The notes under the pieces: model-generated
Told to the model about the DNA's origin: nothing
Databases searched by the model: none
What the model saw: only the letters and a program-made list of their open reading frames with translations
Translations under genes and position numbers: made by a program
Source: Siphonodentalium dalli
Lineage: Eukaryota > Mollusca > Scaphopoda > Gadilida > Siphonodentaliidae
NCBI GenBank assembly: GCA_032622095.1
Contig: CP136061.1
Coordinates: 254,399,582 to 254,463,581 of the forward strand
Direction of reading: 5' to 3'
Length of the DNA stretch: 64,000 bases
In this document: positions 45,357 to 57,127 of the stretch, one piece after another
How positions within the stretch are numbered: position 1 is the first letter of the stretch
How the letters are laid out: the number at the start of each line of letters is the position of its first letter

Positions 45357-45713
45357 ACATGTTAAGATACAGAATTCAGAAAGCTGGGTTAAACCTATAG
45401 CCAATTCACTGAAACACTTAGCCTTAGAATAGAGGAAATCTATTGAGTAGTTTGATGTTGAATGACGGCAATAAACTCCGGTAAAAGCAGAAGCCAGACC
45501 AGGGCAGACAGAGTGAACAAAGGAACACAAGCAGAGAAGCAGTGACATATGGCCTCTTGAGGCATAATTAAATGCTCAAACACTCAGGAGCCAGTCTGTG
45601 GTCAAAAGGGAGAGAGGGAATGTAACCCAGTATAACAGAGTAGTATTGTACAAATGGCTGCCGAATATTAATCATAGGGCCTTAAACAAAAATAATGTTT
45701 CCCATCTCCTGAC

Positions 45714-47201
45714 CAAGCCTCAGTTTAGTGTGCCTGTCATTTGCAGAATGAGGTCCCCAGGATAGCAGGATATCACTAAATTCACCCTCTGGAGACCTCA
45801 TTCTGCTTGGGCCATCTTCTCTGGAAAGTTTATTTATCAAATTTCTTTTGCACATAAGATTCTATTTCTTATTTAGTTTAGTTTCTCTAAGTCCCCAAAT
45901 TGGCATTGCATAATCAATCAGTGTTGCCGCTGTTGGTAGCCAAAGTGGCCAAAGGCCAATCTTTTTCGAATTTGGCTAATACAAATTTCATTTGGCCAAA
46001 TTTTTGTATGCTTTGAAGAGAGTTGTTATCAATGAGCACAATTAATGAATAGGTGAATACCTAGTGATGACGCTGTTGTTTTATGGAGTATTTTTGTAAT
46101 GTCCAATACATTGGTGGATCGGAATAGTATCCATCATTCACGTTCACTGCATATAATCACACTTCACCGAAACAGCAACAGGTAAGCTCTAACATTTAAC
46201 CAGCATAATCGTCAAAATGCTTAATCTGTACACTGGTTATGTAATTTTTTGTTGATTAGGCAGTCTGTAAGATAAAATACCTAAATCCATTGTTCCCTTA
46301 ATTGGATGTACAGGCAAACAGTTCTTAACTCAATGGTTACGTAATGTGTCATAAACTGCATCCGGTCTAATATCCACCTGGCTTCACATCATAAAAGGTT
46401 TGAATACAATAGATATCCAACAGTTATCACCTTACTATGATAAGCAATAGTTAGCGACCGTTATGGTGTCAGCGACATAGAGTTATTACAACTGGTTTAT
46501 CGGATTTATGTGATTATAATTACATAGAATGTTAGTTTAATGTTTGCGAATTTCGTTTCAGGTAACAACTCCCATAGTGCATCTGAACAAATGTTGAAGG
46601 AGAGTAAAAACATGAAGGAAATACAAGTAACAACTATATAGCCAAAGCAGAACAGTCCATCGTCTCCGCGATGAAAAATTTCTGACTTTAATTTTCACCG
46701 GGCTTTTTGTTGGATGTGAAATCCCGCGGTATTTTGTATTAATGCTTTACATGAATTGATCTGTCTGTGCGATATAACGCATACCTATGTTCATATAATA
46801 TTGTTCTTAAAGTTGTTTATGTGTTGTTTTAGTTATATTTTTATTCTGAGTAACAAATAAAGTTTAAAACAAATATTTTAGTATTATTTGTGAAGCGCCG
46901 AGAAAATGAGGATTTAATTTGGCCGAAGTTTTTTTTAATTTGGCCAAATATTTTTTCATTTGGCTCAACTTTTGGCCAGAAATTTGTCGGTCCAGCACGA
47001 ACACTGTAATCAAGGTTCCCAATGGATGTACATCACAATATTCACCATTTGTGAACTTCAATCAGTCTATGTCTCCATGCAGAATGAGGTCCCCAGAGAA
47101 TGAATTTGGTGATGCTAGCCCGCTATGCAGGGATAGCATCACTAAATTCACCCTCTGGGGACCTCATTCTGCAAATGACAGGCACACAATAATCTGGCTT
47201 G
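45714..47201. mobile_element. Q element split by hAT-like H2
   Basis: Ends caagcctcagtttagtgtgc and aataatctggcttg. Flanks CTCCTGAC (45706-45713) and ATCCCGAC (47202-47209) are a decayed 8-bp duplication. The second palindromic arm pair is at 47078-47176. H2 occupies 45919-47006. Confidence 0.8.
45919..47006. mobile_element. H2: hAT-like non-autonomous element, 1,088 bp
   Basis: Termini CAGTGTTGCCGCTG and, inverted, CAGTGTTCGTGCTGG; flanks TAATCAAT (45911-45918) and TAATCAAG (47007-47014). Subterminal repeats of the type atttggccaaat occur at both ends, as is usual for hAT transposase binding regions. No transposase frame. Confidence 0.82.
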
Positions 47202-47889
47202 ATCCCGACTGACTCAATTTTATGCTGCCGACTCAAAATATTACAATTGTCTTGTTACTAAATTACGATTTCTTCAAAAAATATTTGAATTGAATCAAGG
47301 AACCCACCCATCAAAGCTCAGAGTTAATAGATTTTGATTTTTATAGTCCGTTATTTTTCACCACCTGGAATATTTGGCGGCCTGGCAAAAATCAGGTGAC
47401 TTCTTACAACAAGACAGTCAATGACTGTGGGGTCGCTCACCAGACTGCAAAGACTGATAAGACTGGGACTCTGGAGACCAAAACAGTCAGCACTTTTCAT
47501 AATCACTTTAAAAGAAGTAGATTTAAACAGGATATGTGGCTAGAGAGACTTCAAGTATGTAGATTGGTGAAAATCCACCTTGAAATTGCCAACTGTACAC
47601 TACTGATCACCCCCTTCCTCCAGCTCAACAAGTCCCCTCCCGACCGGGCTCCAGACTCCCAAGTCTTAGGTTGGAATTTCACAACTGACACCTCAAACTT
47701 TCTCAATTGTTGGAAATTTCCAATCTCACAAGCGCCTTTTTCTAAAACCATTTAGATATGTTTGAAGCCCAATTATCCATGGACCCAAAACACAATACAT
47801 GTATGTCAGACCAATCAGTCAGGTGGTTCCAAGGTAGATGTTTTAATGAATTTGGTATTTCGATGATTTTATTAGACACAAAAGTGTTA

Positions 47890-48400
47890 ACTCCCCATAG
47901 CCTGCAATTTCTTGACAGGTTGACCTCATTTTAACAAATCTGAATCTCAGTCACTAAAGAATCCTCCTGATTCCTCCATACTATATGTAATCTAAATAGT
48001 CCAAACTCTCTTGAGAAGACATTTTAAGAATTACTATAGAGACATATAGTTATGTCCCTGGTCCCACCCTATTTAACCTGGTGACCCCATCTGAATAAAT
48101 TTGAATCCCAGACACCAAAGAACCCTTCATACATATCATAAATATCAGTAAAATAGACCTGATGGTCCTTGTGAAGGAAGCATATTAAGAGGGAAACTGT
48201 CCTTCGCTTGGCCCCTATTTGACCAGGTGACCCCATTTAAAAAAATCTGAATTGCAGTCAAGGAAGAACATTCCATTCTATATAAGCCAACTAGTTCTTG
48301 CAAACATATTTTAAGAATTACTATGTAGTGAAATAGTTAAGTCTCTTGCTCTGCCCTTATTTGACTTTGTGATCCCATTTTCACAAATCTGATAAGGATA
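47890..48400. repeat. Third pearl-type core array, degenerate
   Basis: About three units with gacctcattttaacaaatctg, tgaatctcagtcactaaaga and agaattactatagagacat, related to the array at 49595. There is no GGAC tract. Confidence 0.6.
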
Positions 48401-48625
48401 AGATTTAAGTTCCCCAGTTGAAGTTGGGCACCTCATTTATGAATTTTATCTTCTGCAAATTAGGGGATATAGAAACTTCCTAGACGGGAAATTTAACTAA
48501 CATGTAACAATGTAAATTTGATACTATAGATACTTCCCAGAAGATGAGGCCTAAGCAGAATGAGGTCTCCAGAGGGTCAATTTGGTGATGCTAGCCCACT
48601 GTGCGGGATAGCATCACAAAAAGCG
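48395..48625. mobile_element. Q element, right part
   Basis: ttccccagttgaagttgg, ttctgcaaattaggggatat, gatgaggcctaagcagaatg and one palindromic arm, then cut off at catcacaaaaagcg. Confidence 0.7.
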
Positions 48626-48681
48626 TGTCTGTTCCTACATTGTTCATGCCTGGCCTCAAGCAACACAATGTATTATACAAT

Positions 48682-49105
48682 CAAGCCTTGAAATAGTGTG
48701 TCTGTCATTTGCAGAATGAGGTCCTCAGAGGGTGAATTTAGTGATGCTATCCTGCACAGCGGGCTAGCATCACTAAATTCACCATCTGGGGACATCATTG
48801 TGCTAAGGCCCCCAACTGCTATGGCAGACCTAGGATAAGATTGAAGTTCCCCAGTTGAATTGGTGATGTTCACCCATTGGGCACCTCAATTATGAATTTA
48901 TCTTCTGCAAATTAGGGGACATAGAAACTTCCTATAAGGGAAATGTAACTAACAACAATGTTAATTTGATACTATAGATACTTCCCAGAAGATGAGGCCT
49001 AAGCAGAATGAGGTCTCCAGAGGGTGAATTTGGTGATGCTAGGCCGCTGTGCGGGATAGCATCACTAAATTCACCCTCTGGGGACCTCATTCTGCAAATG
49101 ACATT
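48682..49105. mobile_element. Q element, near complete
   Basis: Left end caagccttgaaatagtgtgt, two palindromic arm pairs (about 48713-48800 and 49003-49096), spacer in the orientation opposite to 38198. The right outer end is lost after gcaaatgaca. Confidence 0.8.
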
Positions 49106-49216
49106 AGTCCTGATATGAACAATACATGAATGATTGGGAATTAATGACTTCTAGCAGATCTGCAAGGAATGTTTATAAACATATGAAGATTGACATGATT
49201 GTGTCAGCATACCCAG

Positions 49217-49289
49217 CATATATACAGTTACAGCCAAAGTAAATGCTTCTTAATAAGAAGCATTTACTTTGGCTGTAACTGTATATATG
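49217..49289. repeat. Perfect 36-bp-arm palindrome (fused Tc1-like ends)
   Basis: Arms 49217-49252 and 49254-49289 are exact inverses around a single a. Each outward end reads tatacagttacagcc, the TA-CAGT pattern of Tc1/mariner ends. It looks like two termini joined with no internal sequence. Confidence 0.92.
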
Positions 49290-49594
49290 TATATAACTGT
49301 ATGATTCTGTCAAGAATTTGAGTAAATTTTATTTTTGGGACCAGGCCAGGGTGACAGAAGCAGTGCACTTGAGTGAAGGGCCAGGGGGCACAATGGCGTT
49401 AGTTTTTCAATTTTCAAAAAATGTTAAACAATATATATATATAATTGACCATGGAGTTAAATACAATTTTTTAATAAAAAAAACAATTCCACAGTTTTTT
49501 TAAATATTCTTTTATTTTTTAATATATCATTTCTTTTCTATTCTTTTCTTTTTTGGTTAAAGAGTTTAATCTTTTTTTTTCTTTTTTTTTTAGT

Positions 49595-50150
49595 TCTGTC
49601 CCTGGCCCCACCCACATTTGACCCAGTGACCTCATTTGAACAAATCTGAACCCCAGTCAACCAAGGATCCTTCATACCAAATATGAACCCATTTGGCCTG
49701 ATGGTATTTGAGAAGATGTTTAAAAGAATTACTAAGGAGGGAAAGAGTTATGGCCCTGGTTTCTCAACTAATCAACCTGGTGACCTCATTTGAACAAATC
49801 TGAATGTGAGTCACATAGGGAACATCCACACCAAATATGAACCCATTAGGCCTTATGATTCTGGAAAAGAAGTCGTTCTAAGAATTACTATCAAGGAATA
49901 GAGTTGTGGCCCTGCTTTCGCAACTATTTGACCCAGTGACCTCATTTGAACAAATCTGAATAAGAGTCACCTAGGAAACATCCACACCAAATATGAACCA
50001 ATTCGGTCCAATGGAACTTCAGAAGAAGATGTTCAAAGAATTGTTGACGGACGGATGGACGGACGGACGGATGGACGGACGGATGGACGGACGACGGACG
50101 AGGAGTGATGACTATAGCTCCACCGGAGACTTCGTCTCAGGTGAGCTAAA
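49595..50150. repeat. Third pearl-like element with GGAC tract and hairpin tail
   Basis: Three units of about 150 bp (tgacctcatttgaacaaatc, caccaaatatgaaccca, aagaattactaaggaggga), then ggacggatggacggacggac (about 50049-50100), then tgactatagctccaccggag and tcaggtgagcta, which fold on each other. This tail is common in bivalve genomic repeats. Confidence 0.75.
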
Positions 50151-50573
50151 AATAGTACAGACATGCACGCATGCGGTAAAGAGAGGTCACGCAATGTGTG
50201 ATCAGTTCCAACCAATTAATTTTGGAATAGAAATTGATGAAAAGTATCGCCATTAACAAGAATATGGTATGCTATGATGGTTGATGAGCGGATACATGCA
50301 TAATACTTATTTACGAATCGGTATTCATGTTTTATCCATGCAAATAGACATGTTATATGGCACCATGCTAGTTACACGTGAAAATACTATGTGTTTACAT
50401 TCGTGACAACACTTGTTGGGGAATTCCAATTTGAATTAGGAATCACGATGTATGGAAGTTGTAAACCACACTCGCTCACCTCCAATCTGCCAAGAAAAAC
50501 TCAATTGGATGTTGGTGGAATTCCGTTGTTGTAACTGGATGATACTGGGACCATCAAATTGGATTATGTATCA

Positions 50574-51120
50574 TTAAATATTTATTTGTTTTTTACCAGC
50601 AGCGAGTTTGGTTAACCCTTTCAGTGCCAGGTTCAATTTACGGTCTGTAAAATCGGCCCTAAAAAATTGTTTTTTTAAATTTTTTTTTTTTTTTAGATTA
50701 TTTTTTTTTTTTTTGGTTGAATTTTTTTTGGGTTTGCTTAAGCATGCTATAGCGAATTTAAAAACAAACTGGATAAAACCTTAGGGGCGTATTATACCTC
50801 AAAACTATCACCAAGTATTCATAGTAATAATTTTGATGCCCATGAAAAACGTGAGATTCCCTGGCACTAAACCTACAAAATAAGTCTGTTAAAGAATATA
50901 AGACAAAAATATTAAAATTGTAAAAATTGTAAAAAATAATAACAAATGATGAAAAATTGTTAGGCCAATGCATTCTCTTATAGATGCGAGGCGACCTATG
51001 GTCGATTCGCATATATAAGAGAATGCATTGGGACAGGGTATATGGGTTGATACAAAAATCGACCTGGCACTCAAAGGGTTAAATATTTATTAGTTTTTTA
51101 CCAGCAGCGAGTTTGGTTAA
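50574..51120. mobile_element. Complete long P1 flanked by 42-bp direct repeats
   Basis: P1 body 50616-51078, TTAA 50612-50615 and 51079-51082, terminus ccctttcagtgccaggttca, hairpin core about 50965-51034. The 42-bp block from TTAA 50574 to TTAA 50615 (tttaccagcagcgagtttgg inside) is repeated at 51079-51120 with one difference. Confidence 0.9.
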
Positions 51121-51223
51121 AATAACATTTTTATTTAACAAACAGTGATTTCTGGGGACTCTCTTTGGAAGTATTCAATGGAAATGCTATAAGGACTAGT
51201 AGATCTTTGTTTCCTAATTAATA

Positions 51224-51628
51224 TTAATGATGCATAATCCGAATTAACGTTCCCAAATTACTATTTCTTTGGCTTTGGGGGGTAAAACATATTTGATTCG
51301 AGTCGAGGAACCCACCCATCAAAGCTCAGAGTGATCAGATATTGAAATTTGTTATTTCTCGAAATGTATACTTATTTGTGGCCGAAAAAAGCTGTCAAAC
51401 CAATGGTCTCGGACAAAATTGGGGATGAAGACAGATAAACTCTAAAATCAAGTGGTAATTAATATGGTCAAATTTCATGATACTCAAGTGATAATACGGC
51501 CATATTTCGTTGAAAGTGGTTAGCATTACATGTATTTTGTTGTAATTAATTGATTCTGATAACTAAAGCATATTTTGAAGAAATGTTGTTGGAGATGGGG
51601 ACCGTCTGATCGGACTGAGTACCTTTAA
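51224..51628. mobile_element. R element, inverted copy
   Basis: TTAA 51224-51227 then tgatgcataatccgaattaa; right end gatcggactgagtacct TTAA 51625-51628. Inverse of 29443-29837, diverged. Confidence 0.7.
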
Positions 51629-51740
51629 GGGGAAAGACATGAAATGAAATCTAGTTAAAAAATATATTGTTTACATAAATATAAAAAAGTGAAGTCATTG
51701 AATTATTAAGATATTAAATACTGACAAGATCTTGGCCAAT

Positions 51741-52109
51741 AAAACACTTCCAATACTAGAGCTTCCTGAAATTTAGCAAAAACCCTGGGCCAATGCATTC
51801 TCTTATATATGTGAGTCTCCCATAGGGAGCCTCACATATATAAGAGACATTAGCCTAACAATATTTACCTCAACCTTGCAAGCCAGTGCTTTCTCTAATA
51901 TTTGCGAGGCTCCCTATGGGAGACTCACATACAGTAATGCCCTAATTAATCGACAACAAGCCAAATTTCCGACTAAATCCTGAAAAGTTATCCATAATTC
52001 TGCTGTGGTTAAGGAGTCGATTACTTAGGGCATTACTGTATATAAGATAATGCAATGGCACAGGATATTTAATGCTGCACCAGCGCAGCTCCAGTCATGA
52101 AAGGGTTAA
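51741..52109. mobile_element. P2 piggyBac-like MITE carrying an FB-TA
   Basis: Left end decayed (acacttccaatactagagct), first core with gtgag/ctcac in both arms, second core interrupted by the FB-TA at 51930-52040, right end gctccagtcatgaaaggg TTAA 52106-52109. Confidence 0.82.
51930..52040. mobile_element. FB-TA, short deleted form, inserted in P2 core
   Basis: TA 51930-51931 and 52039-52040, within cacaTAtataag of the host core. It starts cagtaatgccctaattaatc and jumps to gacaacaagccaaatttcc. Confidence 0.87.
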
Positions 52110-52222
52110 CACCCTACTGTTGTAAGAATACTGGTTTATGAAAAAAAATATTTGACCTACATGTAGTACCTACCGACTCAGCCCCAAAAATATGGGTCGG
52201 GAGAAGAGAAACACAAAATCTT

Positions 52223-52593
52223 TTAACCCTTTACCCAACAGAAGGGCCCTGTGCCAATGCATTCTCTTATATATGCGAGTCGACCATAGGTCGCCTCGCA
52301 TATATAAGAGAATGCATTGGCTTAACACATTAAAAATTATAAAATTGTTAAAGAATGTAAGAAAAAATGGTAAAAAGTGTTAAAAAAAGATTTTTTTTAG
52401 GCCAATGCATTCTCTTATATATGCGAGGCGACCTATTGGCACAGGGCATAACTGTAACTATCACAATGTGGTCAATGAGCCGGTTCCAATGATATCCATA
52501 TTTGCATGGTTCTATTGAGACAGACCGAAGATATTTTAGGCTGTTGAAGCTTTATTTGGCCGGTTTTGGCCGGTTTGTTGGGTAAAGGGTTAA
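52223..52593. mobile_element. P3 piggyBac-like MITE with one collapsed hairpin
   Basis: TTAA 52223-52226 and 52590-52593. The first core is intact; the second reads gcgaggcgacctattggcac, so one arm has been deleted. Confidence 0.9.
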
Positions 52594-52781
52594 GGATGGC
52601 CTAGTGAAGATATCTACTTCGATAAACAGTAGCCCTGCTGGTCAACAGTCTGGTCAGTGGTTCCAGACAGTCTGATTAAACAAGGTAACATCATAAATCA
52701 GAGTAATAAATCAGGGGTCAAGGTTTGCTTTCAACATGTGTACATATCAGATTGGCTGAGAGTGTACACCACAGTGCAATA

Positions 52782-52986
52782 TACAGTAATGCTCTAATTA
52801 ATCGACTCCTTAACCACAGTACAATTATGGGTAACTTTTCAGGATTTATACGGAAATATGGGAGATCTAATTTCTCGGGGAGAGCTTTCCGATGAATGGC
52901 AACAAGCCATATTTCCGACTAAATCCTGAAAAGTTACCCATAATTCTGCTGTGGTTAAGGAGTCGATTACTTAGGGCATTACTGTA
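52782..52986. mobile_element. FB-TA foldback MITE
   Basis: TA 52782-52783 and 52985-52986; left arm diverged near the centre (gggagatctaatttctcggg). Confidence 0.87.
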
Positions 52987-54208
52987 TAAAGTTTGCTTTT
53001 AACCATTGTATTTATCGGAATAGCCACCATGTTAAAAAAATGGTGAAAAGGGTGGGAGCAATCGAACCAATTGAACACAGTATAATAGAGGAGTCTCTTG
53101 CCAAAAATTTTGCCAAATTAATTTATTTTTTGCCAAATTAAAAAAATATTTGCCAAATTTAATTGCTGTTTATAATTGGGGAAATTATCGTGTTTATATA
53201 TTGTTATATACCATCAAAACTAACCACATATACACAGGTAAAATGATCACTGGAAAAGCAAGTTAGTATTATTAATAAATATCAAAGTATAGCAATAAAT
53301 ATCTAAGCGACACCTGCCTGCATGGACACTACGTTTAATTTTACTACACAGTCATCAAGCATACATATTATTTTGCCTTGTATTACTGCTGATATCAACT
53401 AGCCATAAATTAATCCGTCGTTCACATTCTGCTGATTAACCTATTGTTTTGTACTCGCTGGTAATATAACACTGACATCATAAATATGTGCTATGTCATG
53501 TTGCCATTAATATGCATTGTTACAATGACTACATGCGTCCATAATCCAAATGGACAAAGGGAGGATTAACTGTCAAAACATATTAATGATTACCTTTTGC
53601 TGTGTTTTTATTGAGATCATGTTATAAAGTATTTACAACAGCCTCAATAAAAAAATTACAGAACATTGCTTTTTTCCGACTCACATTTTAACCGCGGTCG
53701 ATCAGCTGTTTGAAGAAAGTTTGAGAAAGATGGGATTACCGTTTTGTGAAAACTAAAGAAAGATTACATATAACTGTCGACATAACACTGCTAACTGCGC
53801 TATACAGGTAAATTGATAGATTTCTTGTTTTGGTTTCCCATTGTATTGTCTGTAAGTCGACACACGTAACGAATAACCCACATTCAATGATGTTTTGCGA
53901 CTAGATAGCTCACATCCCATAATTAAAAACTCACTTGCCAAAATTTTTGACAAATGAAAATATTTTTTGCCATTGGCAAATGTGTGTAATGCTGAACATT
54001 TATATGCGAAATGAACATGTGAGTCACAAGTTACAAGTACATGTTGCTCAACCTCGCTATTATGTTCATCAATAAGCCAATTACACAATTTTCTGTTTTT
54101 AAAATTGACTTGGCATTTAATTTGGCAACGACTATTTATTACTTTATTTTTTTAAAACAGTACAGCATGCACTCATGACCAAACCACACAGCCTCTAACA
54201 AACATTCT

Positions 54209-54342
54209 CAGGGATGCCGGAGAAGGGGGCATGCAGGGGCATTTGCCCCCTTGCCCTGGCCCAGGAGAGTCCAGTGGGTACCCGAAAAGTGCCCTCCTGA
54301 CTGGTTTGCCCCCCTTGCCCTTTGGTGCTTCCGGCGTCCTTG
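54209..54342. mobile_element. H4: short GC-rich hAT-like MITE (left arm)
   Basis: CAGGGATGCCGGAG and, inverted, CAAGGACGCCGGAAG, flanked by AACATTCT at 54201-54208 and 54343-54350. It is rich in ttgcccccttgccc-type words. No coding potential. Confidence 0.85.
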
Positions 54343-54849
54343 AACATTCTTAACATACATGTACATCAATCACACATGTTGTCTTATTTATACTCAGGTG
54401 TAATTAATTTAAATACCTGTTTCTGAATATTGATGTATTTCACAGTATGTGGAGGTCCCTGTTCAAGATTACATGATTTAGGGGACTTTGTGAGCCAGTG
54501 TTATAATACACATGAATTGGGGGGGGGGTAATATAAGTGACACAAAGTCAAATTATAAAAGTATATATCTTCACTAGAATTGGTATTCGATCCTCGGCCA
54601 TTTTATATAATAATTGGTTTAATTCCTGGCACACAGCCAATCTGATAAACTAATATTAAAGTCAACCATTTATATACAGTAATGCCCTAAGTGTCGGCTC
54701 ACACGATCCCCCGATAATCGGGGACAATCGGGACCGTGTGCCTCTAACTTTGGAGTGGTTTTTCATTAGGAAAATCCGGCTCGTGACGATGGCAACGCGC
54801 GTGTTTTGTTTGTCACATGGCCGTCACATGACCAAAACCTCATTCAAAA

Positions 54850-55022
54850 TGTCGGAATAGTTCGCGGCGACCGCTATTCAAAATTAAATCAAGAATTCTG
54901 ATCGATCGACAAGGAACAACAGCTGGCAGACCTGTGAGCAGAAAATGAGCGCCTGTTTAATAATCGCAACAAGAGGGCGGCAGCTGTGGAAAGGTCTATT
55001 ATGCAAATTTACAACTATTGCT
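54850..55022 (+). pseudogene. MADF/Myb-like ORF1 fragment, left arm
   Basis: Same reading as the right-arm copy at 56423-56600, but the codon that is tgg there is tga here (54935-54937), so it is broken in the conserved DLW motif. It lies in truncated Hb1. It has no start codon in frame and is cut by the inner boundary of the inverted repeat. Confidence 0.6.
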
Positions 55023-55026
55023 ATGC

Positions 55027-55266
55027 AAAAATGCAGCATTAAAATCCTGTACCAGTGCATTACCTTATATATGAGAGCCTCCCATAGGTATAGCCTCGCA
55101 TATATAAGAGAACACACTGGCTTACAAGGTCATGGTAAATATTGTTAGGCCAATGTATTCTCTTATATATGTGAGGCTCCCTATGGGAGACTCATGTATA
55201 TAAGAGAATGCATGTTGGCACAGGGTTTTCGCAAAATTTCAGGAAGCTCAAGTCATGGAAGGGTTG
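55027..55266. mobile_element. P2, left end missing
   Basis: gcagcattaaaatcctgtac, two hairpin cores (second about 55145-55215), right end gctcaagtcatggaaggg ttga. The left terminus is absent where the giant inverted repeat's arm ends. Confidence 0.75.
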
Positions 55267-55565
55267 AACAAAGTACCAGATCTATATTACACAGGAATTG
55301 GGAGCATCTAACAATTTGTTGATTTCATCAGATTGACCAACGCTGTTGCATTATAAAAAAAATAAAATTGTTGCTAGTAATTAAATTTTAAAAGGGAATT
55401 ACGAGGGAATTACGAACAACTAGACAAGTTTCTTGAACCAAAATATTTATAAAAATATAGAGATGCAAAAATGCTCTCTTCATTGCTATCTGAGGCTATG
55501 CTCTTCATTACACTTTTTTAATTTAATTCAGAAATTGTGTCGGAACAAGTCTGGACATATAATGT

Positions 55566-55775
55566 GTTTGAAGTTCCCCAGTTGAAGTTGGTGATATTCA
55601 CCCATTATAGTCACCTTGATTATGCATTTTATATTCTGCTAATTAGAGGATATAGAAACCGAACAGAAGGGAAAAAAGGAACTAAATCAATGTTAATTTG
55701 AGACTATAGATACTTCCAGAAGAATAGCCCTAAGCAGAGTAAGGTCCCCAGAGGGTGAATTTGGTAAATTTACTC
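55566..55775. mobile_element. Q element fragment
   Basis: ttccccagttgaagttggtg, attctgctaattagaggata, gatacttccagaagaat, gtccccagagggtgaatttg; no outer ends. Confidence 0.65.
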
Positions 55776-56155
55776 TTTCTATACTAAATGGATTCTCCTA
55801 TTCAGTTATAAAAGTATACATTGGAATAGTCTATTATTCATTTATAGGGTTGTTCAAGGAAATAAATGCTGACAGCAGACAGAAAAACAGATAATACCAT
55901 GGCCGTTTGTTGAACTTAATAGCTGAACACTGCCCAAGGGTAAAAGATTAATTTAGTACAGTAATGCCCTAAGTAATCGACTCCTTAACCACAGCAGAAT
56001 TATGGGTAACTTTTCAGGATTTAGTCGGAAATATGGCTTGTTGCCATTCATCGGAAAGCACTCCCCGAGAGCTTTCCGATGAATGGCAACAAGCTTCCGA
56101 CTAAATCCTGAAAAGTTACCCATAATTCTGCTGTTGTTAAGGAGTCAATTACTTA

Positions 56156-56787
56156 GTGTCGGCACACACGATCCCGATTGTGCCCGGTTAAATCCAGCTG
56201 CCGATAAATCGGGCCGGGTCAGCGCACACGAGTCGGATTTTCACTCCGGTCATATGCATGCTATGGTCACTGTAGTATATAGCCAACTGGTGTGGTCAGA
56301 CTATCTAGCGAGTTACTATAGCTAGTCATGGTGAATTACATTAATATGTACATTTGTATTTCTAAAGACTGGTAATATTTATTAATAATAAACAAAATAA
56401 ATATATTAGTAATATATTGAGATCACAAGCAATAGTTGTAAATTGGCGTAATAGACCTTTCCACAGCTGCCGCCCTCTTGTTGCGATTATTAAACAGGCG
56501 CTCATTTTCTGCCCACAGGTCTACCAGCCGTTGTTCCTTGTCGATCGATCAGAATTCTTGATTTAATTTTGAATAGCGGTCGCCGCGAACTATTCCGACA
56601 TTTTGAATGAGGTTTTGGTCATGTGACGGCCATGTAACAAACAAAACACGCGCGTTGCCATCGTCACGAGCCGGATTTTCCTAATGAAAAACCACTCCAA
56701 AGTTAGGCGCACGCAGTCCCGATTGTCCACGATTTATCCGGCAGCCGGATTAATCGGGGACAATTGTGGGATCGTGTGCGCCGACAC
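56156..56787 (-). mobile_element. Hb1: PIF/Harbinger-like element, 632 bp
   Basis: Termini GTGTCGGCACACACGATCCC and, inverted, GTGTCGGCGCACACGATCCC; TTA at 56153-56155 and 56788-56790. The inverted repeats are about 80 bp, with gataaatcg and ggcagc motifs. A 3-bp TTA duplication and an ORF1-type fragment support PIF/Harbinger. It lacks the DDE nuclease. Confidence 0.82.
56423..56600 (-). pseudogene. MADF/Myb-like ORF1 fragment in Hb1
   Basis: The minus strand reads SIDKEQRLVDLWAENERLFN followed by NRNKRAAAVERSI, then tga at 56423-56425. The L-DLW...NRNKRAAA pattern resembles MADF/Myb-SANT-like DNA-binding domains, which PIF/Harbinger elements encode beside their nuclease. Only the first part of the domain is present. 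A stop (tga, 56549-56551) precedes SID where related proteins usually have tryptophan, and no intact start is in frame. Family recognition is from motif pattern only. Confidence 0.6.
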
Positions 56788-57127
56788 TTAGGGCATTACT
56801 GTATTAAAATGGTTGACTTTAATATTAGTTTATCAGATTGGCTGTGTGCCAGGAATTAAACCAATTATTATATAAAATGGCCGAGGATCGAATACCAATT
56901 CTAGTGAAGATATATACTTTTATAATTTGACTTTGTGTCACTTATATTACCCCCCCCAATTCATGTGTATTATAACACTGGCTCACAAAGTCCCCTAAAT
57001 CATGTAATCTTGAACAGGGACCTCCACATACTGTGAAATACATCAATATTCATAAACAGGTATTTAAATTAATTACACCTGAGTATAAATAAGACAACAA
57101 GTGTGATTGATGTATGTTAAGAATGTT

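Larger units (their letters stand above)
53093..55022 (+). repeat. Left arm of giant inverted repeat
   Basis: Reverse complement of 56428-59124 apart from small indels and the Hb2 insertion. Order: truncated H3, unique AT-rich sequence, H4 (54209-54342), more unique sequence, an FB-TA start (54675-54690) and truncated Hb1 (54691-55022). H3 lacks both termini here. Confidence 0.93.
55957..56803. mobile_element. FB-TA foldback MITE split by Hb1
   Basis: TA 55957-55958, both arms to gtcaattacTTA (56153-56155); after Hb1 the last bases gggcattactg resume and end at TA 56802-56803. Confidence 0.88.

Noticed and set aside
45114-45548. 144-codon minus-strand frame
   Set aside because: Its C-terminal half lies in an FB-TA arm and the rest in an inverted-repeat element, so it is a chance frame.
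47396-47755. 119-codon frame
   Set aside because: No recognisable motif, no supporting splice or start context, and an overlapping frame on the other strand. It ends in a repeated caattgttggaaatttcc phrase.
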